A DNA stretch of 64,000 bases from contig JAREIK010003090.1 of assembly GCA_029783825.1 (NCBI GenBank), positions 193,862 through 257,861 on the forward strand, read 5' to 3'. This document shows positions 27,903-40,069 of this stretch, piece after piece. Position numbers and translations under genes: made by a program. Each line of letters begins with the position of its first letter. The stretch's first letter is position 1. This DNA is from Sapria himalayana (taxonomy: Eukaryota > Streptophyta > Magnoliopsida > Malpighiales > Rafflesiaceae). The notes below the pieces were generated by a model. It was not told the DNA's origin, did not search any database, and saw only the letters and a list, made by a program, of their open reading frames with translations.

Positions 27903-30540
27903 TAAAAAAATTATCAATATAAATAATCCATAGCTATTAGCAAGGGATTAACTTGAGAATAGGAAGATGTTTTATTTTACATTGAATTACAAATTTGTGA
28001 TGGATTTTTGACGAAGTAGAGATGAAAATTTTTGTTTGAAAATTATCTCTAGCTAATATTATCATAAATTTTCATGCAACAAATTGCCGGTATTTTAGGA
28101 ATGACTTTAGAAACTAATTTTACCTAGCTAATTAGCTCGAAACAAAATCCCTTGCTATATAATATTTTGAAAAAAATTTTATGATTTATATTTAATTGCA
28201 AGCGATTATTCCTTAAATGATAATTTTCATATATGCAATTAGCTAGTGATATTTCCCTTGCTATTTGGGCTGAATTAAAATTTTCACAAATCTTTATTGA
28301 TTTATTTTTTTTATATATTCTTTGTGTTAATATTTTATTTAATTTTATATATTAAAAATATGCCATGGTCTAAGGATGAGCGATCCTTGAATGACACATT
28401 CTCCTCATATAATTATAAAAATAGGATATTATTAAAAAATAATTTCAAATATATATAGATATGAATAAAAATTTACATTAATAAAGACTAAAATATATAT
28501 TTTTATGTTTATAAAATATTTAAAAAAATTATATATCTTATTTTTTTGAAATATTTAATTATGATTTTAAATATTTGTATTAAAAAACATTAAATAATTA
28601 ATTATATAATTATAATCATTTTTTAAGAAATTTTAATTGATAAATGAATATTCATAAAAATAACTACTAATAAACTAAAATATTTAATTGTATGATTAAA
28701 TAAAAAAATATATAAAAATATCTAAATTAACAAATAAACAAGTAAATATTTATATTATTTAATGTAAAAAATATATATTTTTATGATTATAGAAATCTTT
28801 TAAAAAATATTTACAAATAGTTTTGAAATTTTTGAATTATAAAAAAAATTCAAATTTTTCAAAAAATTTAAAAGAAAATAAATTGATATTTTAAACAAAT
28901 ACATGTATGTTTTAATTACAACAAAAAATATTTGATGATTTAAAAAATAAATATCTCAGTGTGGTTATTAAAAGAACACTTCAAGTATTTTTTTTAGGGT
29001 TTCCAAAGATTTATTTACAATATTACTAATGAAATTTTTGTCATAAAAATACTTAAAATTATTTTTAGCCCTATAAACATTTTTGAAAAGTAATACCAAC
29101 CTGACCCTAAGCTAATTTGAATTAAAATTTTAATTTTTGTCCGAAGTAAAATTTATAAGAATTAGTGAATTTAGTAAGATCTTTACTATTAACTTATAAT
29201 ATTCCATTTTTATTAAAATAATAAATATATATTTTTTATTGATCTTCTCACTTTAAGTAATTTTTGGAATTTTATAAATTATAAATTATATCAAATAATA
29301 TGCAATTTTAAGCCTTTATAATTATGTCATATTATATTCAAAATTTTTTTTTGAATTCTTAAAAATATACAAACTTTATATATATATATATGAAATACTT
29401 TATTATAATATAATATTATTTTATTTATTCATGAAATATTATCATTTATGATTAAATAAAAAATTATTTCATTTTTTTATTTTTAATTTAATTTTTTTTA
29501 ATTTTAGTTTACTTTTATATTTTTATCTCTTTTTTTTTCAATATATTTACATCCATATTTTTATTTATAGTTTTTGTGAAAAAAAAACACTGAGGTATTC
29601 AAGAACTTAAAACATTTTTTATATCTTTCGAAGAGGAAGAGAGGTGAAGCAAAACAAGAATATGGGAGCAACCTATGGGCCCTACATCTTTATGTTATTA
29701 GGTAAGGTTGTTATTACACTTCTCCTTCAAAATAGTATATACATTTCTCTATCTCTCTCAATTTGATTACCACTGACGGAGGTTGGTTTATACAGAATAT
29801 TCGGTTTTAATTTTTTTTAATTTTCTCTCTATTTTTTTTCTTCTTTCTTCTATTTTTACATCACTAATATGATTTTGTCTCTCCACCATTAATGAAACAA
29901 CAAATGATTAGTGTAAACTTTTTTTTTTACTATTTAATTTTTTAAGCTTTTATGGATTTCAAATACTAAATGTATGCATATTGTTTTATGCTTCTGTAAC
30001 TTAAGAAAAATAATTATCCTTAATGTTTTCTACTTCTGTAATTTAAGAAAAAACAAACTCAATGTTTATGGGTTTTGTTTTGATTGTCTCCAAAAATATT
30101 ATAAGTAGATAACTTTATATATATACTTATATACATTTATATTATCATATGACATTATATATAAATATCTATACTTTAATATATATAAACATATTACATT
30201 ATATATAACCTTTGATATGTTTATATAAAAATATAATGTTAAACATACACACACACACACATATGTATAAATGTTTATAAATATTTATACAACATTTACA
30301 TAAAACTATTCATTTATATAATTTTTTATATAACATTTATATAACATATAAATATATAATATTTATAATGTTTATATAAATGTGATATATATACTATATA
30401 ATATTTATAAAAGTATTACATATATTAATTTATATATATATAACATTTATAAAAATATTTAAACACAACATTATATCTAAACACTTGTATATTTATATAA
30501 TCATATGCCATTATATATAAAAGTTTATACTTTAATATAA
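27903..30540 (+). repeat. Left inverted arm (5' region of CACTA-1)
   Basis: Non-coding and AT-rich. The first 380 bp carry repeated TAGCTA/CTAGCTAA words in both orientations, likely transposase-binding subterminal repeats. Matching complement phrases in the right arm include GATTTTACATT, ATTTGGGCT, GATCCTTGAA, TTTGTATTAAAAAACATTA, GGGAGCAACCTA, TTTGATTACCAC and GGATTTCAAATACTAAATGT. The arm has about 600 bp near 28990-29600 that the right arm lacks. The CT-rich stretch about 29725-29850 could be part of an element leader. Confidence 0.8.
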
Positions 30541-33369
30541 ATGTGCAACTAAGATAATAGTTATGTGCAATATGATGCTTGTATGCATACATGAGAGATT
30601 ATCTCTATAAAGTATATCATATGAAGAAATGATATATCATAGAGGAATATTTTTAAGTAAATATATAAGTTGATAAATCATTTATTATAGTAATATGATA
30701 AATCATTAGTTATCTCTATAATGCATACACAGTGTGCAATATGATAAACCATTTGCTATAGTAATATACAAGTTCAAATTTAGTTACTTTTGTTTTTTTT
30801 ATTAATGGATTTATTTGCAGTCTTATTTTAATGAGTTATATTTTTAAGTAATTAAATTTTATTTTTATTTTTTTGGACAATGTTATGATTATATTTTTTT
30901 TATGGTCAGTTATTTTATTATTTATTTGAATATTATTGATATGTCACTTATTCATTATTTACTTGGTTATTTATTTTTTTAATTGAGATGTTATAAATTG
31001 TGTATTTGTTATACTTTTAAACAATTTATCAATGGTTATATGAAATAATATGTTTTTTTAATAAATAAAATAATATGAAAATTTAATTACCAATAAATTG
31101 TTTTCATGGTTATTAGTAATATTATTTATTTTTTTCATTGTTATAACCATAAATTAAGTTTTTATTATTGAAATTTATTTATTAATTTATAAATAATATT
31201 ATATAAAATAACCTTACAAATTTCTTTGATTATTAACCATAAATGTATTTATTTTGGAATAATATAATTTATGGTTAAATATAAAATAATTTCGTTTTCT
31301 AATTTTTTTCGTCTATGACTCATCTCTCCCCCCATCTGGCCATCTCTACATATCAAACAAAGAACATTTCTCTCTCTATCTCTTTCTCTATCTGTATTTT
31401 ATTTGTTTATTTTCATTATAATTTATTTAAAAATTAGTAATGAGTTTTGCAAATTTAAAATTGATAGTGATATAATTGTTACTTTTTTGTTGAGTTCTTG
31501 TGTGTTAACGAAAAATTGGAAGTGTGAAGTTTTTTTCTTTTAATGATTTTTTTTAATGTTTAATGGATGTCAATTCAACAGAAAGTGGGCTAGCTCTTAA
31601 ATTCGAAGAATAATAGTAAAAGAGGACGAATAAAATACTAACAAGTTGAAAAGATGAGTAAGGTACTGTAATTTTTTAAATTCAAAGAAGAGCAAGATAC
31701 CATGCATTCTCAAAGCACACTGGTCATGCATGGTGTCATATTTTGTGTATACATTTATAATAAGTTATTGTTCCATCATTATATAATGTTAACATGTGTA
31801 ATATGATAGATAATTTGATTACTAATAGAGTATACAATTTTTTTTTAAAAAAAAAGTGCATATAGTATATATATCCAATGTAGTAGATGTGTGATGCGTG
31901 TGAAGTCGTTTATTTAATGCAGTCTATGTTAACTTTACATGCACATTTTTTTTGTTTACAATGAAACATGTATACTAATATACTTTTTTACACAAAACAG
32001 TTGCCAATTTTTTATTACACATACAAAAATTAGAAATGATCAAAAATAATATTGTACAACTAAATAAAAACAAAAAAAATCAAACAAGATGCGACACATC
32101 ATCAACTAATGATTTTCAACAATTTGACTATGATCTAATGTTGATTCTAAGATTATTACTGAGAATCAATATATCAAAGTAAAGTTTATTAATTAAAATT
32201 GTTTATTGGATCATAAATCTCCATATGAAAAAAATATCTTTAATATTTGTGTGATATTTTAGATTTAATGTTATTCTATAAGTATATTTTTTTATAAATT
32301 CAACAATTAGCAATAAAAAATTAATGATAAACAAAAATCAAAAATTATCATTAATGCATAATATAATACTCTTGATATATGATACTCTTGTATGTTTTCC
32401 TTTTAAATTTTTTTCATTTCAACTATTTTAAATTTATCATATGTAAATAAATTTGTTTGTGCTGATGATTATACTCTTGATATATGATACACACATGCAC
32501 ACACACACATATGTATGTATGTATAGTTTTTTGTTTGTATTTATGTGTCATTTTATTTTTAGTCATTTATATTTGCAACTTTTTGGCTTGGTGTAAAATT
32601 ATAATATGAGTATATTAAAAGATTTTTTAAGTTATTTGCAAATATAGCCATGTAATTGTTTGATGAAATTAATTAACCTATTTTAGAAGCTTTTAAAAAA
32701 AGTGATGTGGCCATTTGGTTGATTTACTCGTTAACTATTTGGGCATTGTAAAAAATAGCCCTCTCGGCTGCTCTTGCAAAAATTTAGTTTTTTTTTTATA
32801 TTTAATTGAAAAAAATATATAAGTGATGAACATATCTATAATTTTTGCTAAATTAATAAGTTCCCATCCTTCATATTGATTAGGTATTAATTGATGTGAA
32901 TGTAAGTTTTCTTTACCAAACAATCTTTTAATTTCAATTTTTACACAAATTATGTTAATGTTAATGTCTGTAATTTTTTGTATCTTTAATCAGTCCAGAT
33001 TTGTAAAGCTAGAAATCTATAATTGTAGTTTGCTTCACATCTATGTTTTCTTGTTGAATACTTTGTATGATATGTTTTATAGTCCAAATATGTTTTTGTT
33101 CATGTATGATTTCTTTATTAATTAATTATCCAAGAGTTCTTGGAATTTGCTCTTCATTCCATTAATTTTGTATATCCTATTTATTTTAATATTAAAATAT
33201 TGAGTTGAATTATAGTAGAAATTTTGGTCTTTGATCTTTATTGAGAAGTGAGAAGCTTACTCCTTCAAATATTCAACATGATCAATGATAGTGACATCTT
33301 ATAATTTGCCTCCATAGTTGTGTATGAAGTAGCAATATGTGTTTATGTCAAAATTGGTTCAATGGCAAA
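30541..33369. other. AT-rich element interior, no gene seen
   Basis: About 2.8 kb between the left arm and the first transposase relic. It contains TATA-rich repeats, CT-rich tracts near 31320-31395 that look like a plant leader, and a small CA run near 32490-32510. A 62-codon minus-strand frame at 32735-32923 has no recognisable features and is not called. Confidence 0.5.
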
Positions 33370-35755
33370 AAAATCCAAAAGACATTATGGATGTTTTCAT
33401 ACCTCTTATAGCAGAGTTAAATCATTTGTGATATATTGGAGTGAATACATATGACATCTCAAAGAAGCAAAATTTCATAAAGTGGGTAGCCCTTATGTGG
33501 ATGGTTAGTAATTTTCCTGCTTATTCAATATTGTCTGGTTGGAGTACTGCACTATGATTTGCATGCCCATATTGCATGGAAAGGTTTGATGCATTTACCC
33601 TCAAATTCAGTGGTAAACAGTCATGGTTGATAACCATCATAAGGTTTTACCTACAAATCATCCATTCCACAGAAATAAAACTGCATTTTGAAAAAACAAA
33701 ATAGTGATGACAATTACACCAGTTGTTCGTTCACGAGATGGATGCTATTGGAACTAATGGACCAATATGCACAATATTTGGCTAGATGAAATGTAGTATT
33801 TTTTGGGACTTGCCCTATTGGAAGCCTAATTTTATTCTTCATAACTTAGATGTAACGCATATAAAAAAATGTATTTAACTATGTTTTCAACACTACCCTT
33901 AATGTAGATAAAAAAACAAAAGACACTTTAAAATCAGGATAAGAGTTGAATGATTATTCTTGGCATTCTAAATTCAAAAAAAATGAGGCTACAAAAAATA
34001 CCCTAAAGCTTGTGACACACTTGATAAAAAGGCAAGACAGACATTGTGTGAATGAGTTAAAAATATGAAAATCCTGATCGATATGTGTCAAATATGGGCA
34101 GATGTGTGGATATGAAGAATTTTAAGTTATTTGGAATAAAAAGTCAAATCTATCATGTTTTTATGGAATGATTAATACCAATTGATTTGCGTGAAATACT
34201 TCCTCTAAGTGGTTGGAAGGGCTTTACCGAACTTAGTTTGTTTTTCAAACATCAAACTGCAACCACAATCAAATTAGCTGACATGATGAGACTAGAGAAT
34301 GACTTACCTTTCATTCTTTGTAAGCTTGAATGAATATTCTCACCCAACTTTTATGACTCAATAGAGCATTTATCAGTCCATTTGGCATATGAAGCAAGGA
34401 TAGTTGGCCTAGTAAAATACAGATGGGAGTATCCTTTTGAGAGGTAAATAAATATAAGTCATTATGTTTTATTATTTCAAGCATAAATTAATATTGTTAT
34501 TTGATTAAAATGAAACCTAACATAATGGTTGTAGGTATCTTCGTAAGTTGAAATTGAATAATAGAAACCGACAAAAGTTGAATGTTTAATTTGCAATGCA
34601 TATTTAGTAGAAGAAGCATCATCTTTTTGTTCTTATTATTTTGAGGATCATGTCAATACAAAGAATAGAAATATGCCTCGTAATGAAGAAGGTTGTGTGC
34701 TGGTAGAAGATGAATCATTGGAAAATTTATCTATTTTCAAGCACCATAGAAGAGTATTTGGAAGAGCAAAGAAAATATGTATGATAGATTAAGAGTACAA
34801 CACAACTTAGAGCTATGTTTTACTTATTTGTGAGAAGGTTGCACCATTTATTGAGTATGTATACCCAAAATGGTTAAAGATTTAATCATAGTTTAATTTT
34901 GTCCTAAATATATTTAATTAAAATTTGATATCCATTGTTCTCCCTCCATTTATATTTGTGTAGTGTTTATGTTGAGTAGTTAAAACATAGACAACCAACC
35001 ATTTCCAGCCATGAGGTCGATTCTATGCTAGAAATAGAATTTGCAAATTGGTTCAAGAACTATGTGAAAATTCTTAAGTTTTAATTTTATGAATTATTTG
35101 ATTTATTAGTATCTTTTAGTATTAAATTAATTTGTTGAATTTATGCAACAGACAAATGATCCTTCAACTGGAGATTCCAACATATTAATACTGAATCTAA
35201 GTAAAAGCCCATTTAGATATGTGGTAACCTATCATAAATATTTTATCAATAAATATAAATTTCACACAACTGGACACAATTCTTCTAAAGTAACTATGAA
35301 TAGTAGTGCATGCATTAAAGGCTCAAGTTATAGTATAAATGAGAGTGATTATAATGGTTAACTCATAGAAGTAATTGAGTTGGAGTATCCTATACTCGAA
35401 AATAACAAGATTGTATTTTTTAAGATGTGAGTGGTTTGATCATACACAAAATGGGGGTACAAAGATTTATTAGGATTATAAGCTAGTGGATGCTAACCAT
35501 AAACATAGATTTAATAGATATGAGCCATTTATTTTGGCAGTTCAAGCCACTCAAGTATATTATTGTACATGTCCGAGTTTATCTCGTGATAAGAGTGACT
35601 GTTGGGCTATTTGCAAAATTAAAGCTCGATCAAATTTTGAAGTACCAACATCTCAAAAAATAAGTGCAAACTTAGCTATTGAACTAGCATTTCCAGAAGA
35701 TGACTTAGATAATATTGAGCATGTGCATGTAGATGAAGATCCAGAAAACTAATTT
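33370..35755 (+). pseudogene. CACTA-1 TNP2-type transposase relic
   Basis: Conceptual translation in shifting + frames gives landmarks of the plant CACTA TNP2 transposase: an IPLIAELN segment near 33395; SNFPAYSILSGWST near 33510; ACPYCMERFDAFTLKFSGKQ-like sequence near 33560; FWDLPYWKPN then HNLDVTHI near 33810-33860; a DUF4218 stretch ending YDSIEHLSVHLAYEARIVG near 34350-34420; and a DUF4216 part from 35143 (YFINKYKFHTTGHNSSKV, ACIKGSSYS, FNRYEPFILAVQATQVYY). An intron at 34444-34534 (GT...AG) sits where CACTA-2 also has one. The N-terminal part was not found. Numerous stops and frameshifts make it non-functional. When intact, such a protein catalyses excision and integration of the element. 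Confidence 0.85.
34444..34534 (+). other. Conserved intron in CACTA-1 transposase
   Basis: GAG|GTAAAT ... TTGTAG|GTATCTT. Removing it joins the WEYPFER-like end of DUF4218 to YLRKLK. The matching intron of CACTA-2 lies at 46091-46187 at the same protein position, so the gene structure was inherited from a common ancestor. Confidence 0.65.
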
Positions 35756-35975
35756 GACTAAAATGGTGATCAAATAGAAATTGAAGTTGTTCCTTTTTCT
35801 ATCTCAAGATGAGTTGGAACTTCCATCAGAATCAGATGAAATGTCAGAAGATCCATTAGAGAATGATAGTGGTGTCAATAATTAAATTGTTATAATTGTA
35901 TTAGAGTATTATAGTTTCAAAGACTTTCTATATTTTGTTGAAATCCATTACTGATGTTTATTATATCTCTATTAT

Positions 35976-37715
35976 TTGTTATATGTTATACAGGCAGTAC
36001 CATCTCATACCCACTATATCCAAACTTCAACATCACCATCACCATCACCATCATTAACACCTTTACCATCACCTTTATCAGATATAAGACCACCACCCAT
36101 TGTCCCTCTTGCACACATTTTTGATCCATCACCATCTTCTACACCACATTTTACACTAATAGTTCTCCCATTTACAACACCATCGACATCATCAAATACT
36201 ACGCCTTCCTCTGCATGCAGTGCTACATTAGTGATAGAGATTGTAGATGGTAGGTATAAGAAATATGTAAATATTACTTAAATTAAAATTATGATGTTAC
36301 TGTTAGTGGTTTTGTTTTTATATATAGTTATGATTTGCTTGTTTTCAATATTATTTTTATATTTTTATAGTTTCATTCCATTTACACAAGTATTCGGCTA
36401 TAATTACAAAGTCTTTCAAGAAAATGGTTGATTCTAAAACATTCTCATGGAAGAAAGTTTCTTAATCAACAAGAAAGACTAACTTTATTCACTTTCAGGC
36501 AAAAAGAAATAAACAAAACATTGAAAATTAATTATCTAAGTAGTTAACTATTATGTTGGTTATTATTTAAGTATTAAATAATTATGTCCTTGTTATTAAT
36601 ATAGTTATTTTTTGAGTTTTCTATATATAGATATCGAATCGGTGCACATGGTACCCATATTTAATCGACAAATAAAGTCATTATGGGAGAGCAAAACTAC
36701 TGAATGGTACTCAGATTTTGTTCAAAAATTAATGATTCTAAAAGATAGGCCTAATTTTATACATGAGGATGAATGGCTTAGGTATTGGCATGAGCTAGAT
36801 GTGAAAAAAAAATCAAAGATAGCTATCAAAAACTGATGGACTAAGGTAGCTGGAATAGGTACAAGAATGTCTCACCACATAGATGGGTTAAAATCGAGCA
36901 TAAGTGCGCTCGAGATTTGGTACAATTTATAAGTTTAAAACATTTATATATTTAATAGCTGGCCTAATGATCCTAATAAATCAAATCTATGCATGGTTTT
37001 ATTATTCTAGCTAACATTTTCTAACATTTGTTAATTTTTTACATAATAAATACATACTTTAGGCCGGAGAATTGGGTCGAGATTCCAATTTTTATGAGAT
37101 TTTCAGAAAGATGCATGTGAAGAAAGCGGATGGGCAGTTTGTTGACAACAAGTCTCAAATGATTACTATAAGAATCTATTATATTAATAAACTTTTAAAA
37201 TACTACAATAAATTTTGAAGGTTGTGTGGAATGAAAATATTAGATTTATTTTATGTATATCAAGAATAGTATTTTTTTTCTATTTTATCACAAAAACTCA
37301 TGGAGGAACGTGTGAGAGCTGCTTCTCAACGAATTGAAAGTTCTATGGATCTTTAACCACTTGACGATGATCATATCTATTTGGAAACAATAAGGGGTCA
37401 GAAGAAGTAGCGAGTATATGGCATTGACTTGAAGGGAGTGACATTTTGTTGTCGTAGTCATGCTCCTAATTCCTATGTCATAGTAGTGGTGGATGGGGCA
37501 GTTGAATAGCAAGTAATGAAAACAAATGAATGTTTTGAAGTTATGGAGACAAAAATGAAAGAGAAGGTTGAGCAGATTACTCAATTGAAGGAAAACATGC
37601 AGGAAATGAAATAAGAGAAAATAAGCAGATTACTCCAGGAAATGAACGAAGTGAATGATGAGATGAAAGAAAATAAGATTGTTAAGCAACAACAGATGCC
37701 CTATATGGTGTCATA
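35976..37715 (+). pseudogene. CACTA-1 second gene (TNPA-like, Transposase_24 type) relic
   Basis: A Ser/Pro/Thr-rich, low-complexity lead (35990-36200) is followed by WLRYWHELDVKKKSKIA near 36775, DSNFYEIFRKMHVKKADGQF near 37080-37140, a glycine-valine-tyrosine-glycine motif (VYGIDLKGV) near 37410-37440, and a Glu/Lys/Met-rich coiled-coil-like tail (37510-37700). This order matches the second protein of plant CACTA elements, which binds subterminal repeats. Introns are likely at about 36280-36620 and 36920-37060. Stops interrupt the frame. The minus-strand frame at 37288-37584 is a shadow. Confidence 0.7.
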
Positions 37716-38126
37716 GTTACCTCTTTGATGCAATAGATATCATTTCGAGTTCTAATAGTGAAACCATGCAGGAGAGGCTAGCACTAATGTACCAGCTAAT
37801 TATGAGGATGATTTTATTTTAAATGATGATGAAACTATGTTATGTTTTTTTTAACCATGAAACTTTTGTATAAGAATTATTTTTGAATTGTTTTGGTTTT
37901 TGTTTATTAAGGAACAAGGAAACAAAGAAAAGAGAATAAGATGATGAGACAGGTAAATGTTTTTCATGGTTAAATATGTCATGGTGAAGTCAATTTGTAA
38001 TGTGTCTAAATAAATATTATTGCTTCATATCTTCGGATGACAAATCAAAGCACAAAGAAAAACAAGTGAAGAAGAAAACTTCTGGATTTTTGCCTACGTA
38101 TTCCTCTTTCATACATTCTCATAAAT

Positions 38127-38430
38127 TTTTTTGGTACAAGTAAAGATGCATTATCTCGTTTTAATGTTGTGAAGAAGATGTGAGAGAATATAAAAGGATA
38201 TTATCTACTTGCATGCCAACATCCATCGTCTTCACCTCCCCTCAATGAGAATCCATGGTGTTATTCTTTAATTTCAATTAATCCTTAAATATTCTTGTTA
38301 TTTTAATGATTAATGAGATAGGCAGAGAATACTATGTGATGATAAGTTGAAAGATCTACATTAATGCAAGTCTTTCATAAGATTTACAGTCTCAAAGCTC
38401 TTATCTCCTCACTTAATTAAAAAGAAATAG
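38127..38430 (+). pseudogene. Captured SWIB/MDM2-domain gene fragment (two exon pieces)
   Basis: The first piece (38133-38200) reads GTSKDALSRFNVVKKM, then a stop where SWIB domains have Trp, then ENIKG. The second (about 38317-38430) reads RQRILCDDKLKDLH, a stop, then CKSFIRFTVSKLLSPHLIKK and a terminal stop at 38428-38430. Known SWIB domains have the order GTxxLSRxxVVKxxWxYIK then IxCDxKLKxLF and FTVSKLLxxHFIK with a C-terminal end nearby, so the two pieces appear in correct order with an intron-like gap. SWIB proteins act in chromatin remodelling or organelle nucleoids. The context is CACTA-1, 3' of its second gene, so this is a captured piece and not a resident gene. The retained intron-like gap argues against an mRNA origin. 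Confidence 0.65.
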
Positions 38431-38606
38431 TTAGCAACTTGTTGGCACATGATTAATGCCAATGTGTCTCTAAACAAGAAAAGATTTATTTGGTGGCATT
38501 ATTATTCTTGATTCTGGTTTTGTTCTATGTTGGCTGACTAACCTAACCAATGATTCTTTTCTTTCATTAAAAAAAGTATATCGTCTCAAAATTGAGTTGG
38601 ATGTAA

Positions 38607-38900
38607 GATTATGTTGATCTTGGATATTATCCAGTCGAGACAATCTCCCTCGTAGTGACTTTTAAAGTGCACTATCCATAGTCGATCACAATCCTAAGGA
38701 GAAATCACAAAAGTCAGCAAATCACTAAATTTTATGGATTTTATGATGAGTGCCTACAGAAGAATGGCAATGCTAACGTTTGGAAGTTGTTCACTGATCT
38801 GTTTGAATATTTTCTCTTGACTTCCTTGGTTGAGACAGAAATTAGACCCACTTGTTCTTTTCCTTCACCTCAACTCTCGCCATCCTTCTTCTATAGACCA
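38607..38900 (+). pseudogene. Captured protein phosphatase 2A catalytic-subunit fragment
   Basis: In one frame from 38607 to 38843 the sequence reads DYVDLGYYPVETISLVVTFK, one stop at 38679-38681, [40 protein letters not shown], then [14 protein letters not shown]. This is the plant PP2Ac core with the metal-site GDYVDRG region and the RGNHE region mutated (RRNHK). Beyond 38843 the match continues with gaps to an LSPS codon string near 38880. The N-terminal third and the C-terminal half are absent. PP2Ac is a cytosolic and nuclear Ser/Thr phosphatase. It lies 180 bp after the SWIB fragment in the same orientation, so two unrelated host genes are joined inside one element. Confidence 0.85.
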
Positions 38901-40069
38901 TCTCTGACCAGTCTAACCAAACAAACAATCTATAGCTTATTGCTCGAGCTCACCAGCTTATAATGGATGGCTACAACAGGGGCCATTATCAAAAAGTTTT
39001 TGATTTTGATTTTGATTTTGATTTTGATTTTTATTTTGTTTTTGATTTTGTTTTTTAAAATGTTTATGCTGTGAAATGATAGTTTTTGTGGTTGCATTGA
39101 TGTTATTTGAGCCTTATCATTTATGAAGATTAAGCCTTAAAATTGATGTAGTTTGAGCCTACACCAAGGAGAGGAGAGCCATACGAGACCAGAGAATGCC
39201 AGATAACTTTCTTTACTATGAGCCAACACAAATTGGTGCAGCCCACCTCCTAGCTGTGGTACTAGTTGCTGGTATTTGCTTGTTTATTAAGGTGGTCATT
39301 TTAATGATGGTGCTGGTTGCTCAACTACAACAACAAGGGTGCATGATGGATAGGCAAAGCTCCCTTCTTTTTCTTCCATTTTGCTCCAATTATTTGATCA
39401 GCTAATTCTTATTTGATTTTGCTGCTTTCCATTGTAGTTCACATTACAATGGGTATCTATTATTTTCATGTGCTAGTATTCTTGTTTTAAAAAACAAGTT
39501 GATAATCAGTATGTGTAGCATATTATGTATCTATTCAATTGATGAAATCATCTTGTTTTGCTAGGTTTGAGTTGTTTGATATGGTGAAGAAATATTAGTC
39601 TTCATTATGAAAACATGGGACACACAAGTGTGGTGTCTCTGAATAATAAAATGAGTTAGTTGATGGGGTCGGAGTCACATGCTTGGAGGCTCCAGCAAGT
39701 GTCTTGATCCTTAATACTAAAGGGAAGAAGATGGTGTTGGACTCGGACCTAGGAACCTGTCTACGAAAAAAATAGCATGATTCGATTTCTCATTGAATAC
39801 TGGTTCTCATTTTTTTATTTGTTTCTAATAACTTCTTCTGGCTACACTATATTATTTAAATAGTTTTTTGGTTTTTTATTTCTTTTATTAGTTTTCTTTC
39901 TTGTTTATTTTTTGATAACTATTTCATATAAGCAGCAATAGCCCTTGAAAATAATGAAAAGGTATTAGTAAAGTGCTTGAAATTGGGAAATAAACTTGAG
40001 GTAGATGCTTTAGTTGTTGGATCTGGTCATACGGTACATCTAGAAATTAAATCTATCTCTTTATTATCA
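38901..40069. other. CACTA-1 3' region with unassigned open stretches
   Basis: This contains a (TTTTGA)n hexamer run (about 39000-39055), a 69-codon frame at 39196-39405 with a hydrophobic middle (HLLAVVLVAGICLFIKVVI), an open stretch near 39715-39760 (NTKGKKMVLDSDLGTCLRKK) and another after a possible acceptor at 39932 (IALENNEKVLVKCLKLGNKL, then EVDALVVGSGHTV). These look more coding-like than the surroundings and may be further captured exons, but I do not recognise a family with confidence. Confidence 0.4.
39000..39056. repeat. (TTTTGA)n hexanucleotide microsatellite
   Basis: About eight to nine units of GATTTT with small variants in the last ones. Confidence 0.85.

Noticed and set aside
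32735..32923. Minus-strand 62-codon frame in the CACTA-1 5' region
   Set aside because: No recognisable motif; chance open frame in AT-rich DNA.
37288..37584. Minus-strand frame of 98 codons in the CACTA-1 second gene
   Set aside because: Complement of the coiled-coil region of the + strand relic, with no features of its own.
39930..40060. Open stretch ending VDALVVGSGHTV as a universal-stress-protein fragment
   Set aside because: The G-S-G-H tail is only vaguely like the USP nucleotide-binding motif; too short and uncertain to name.
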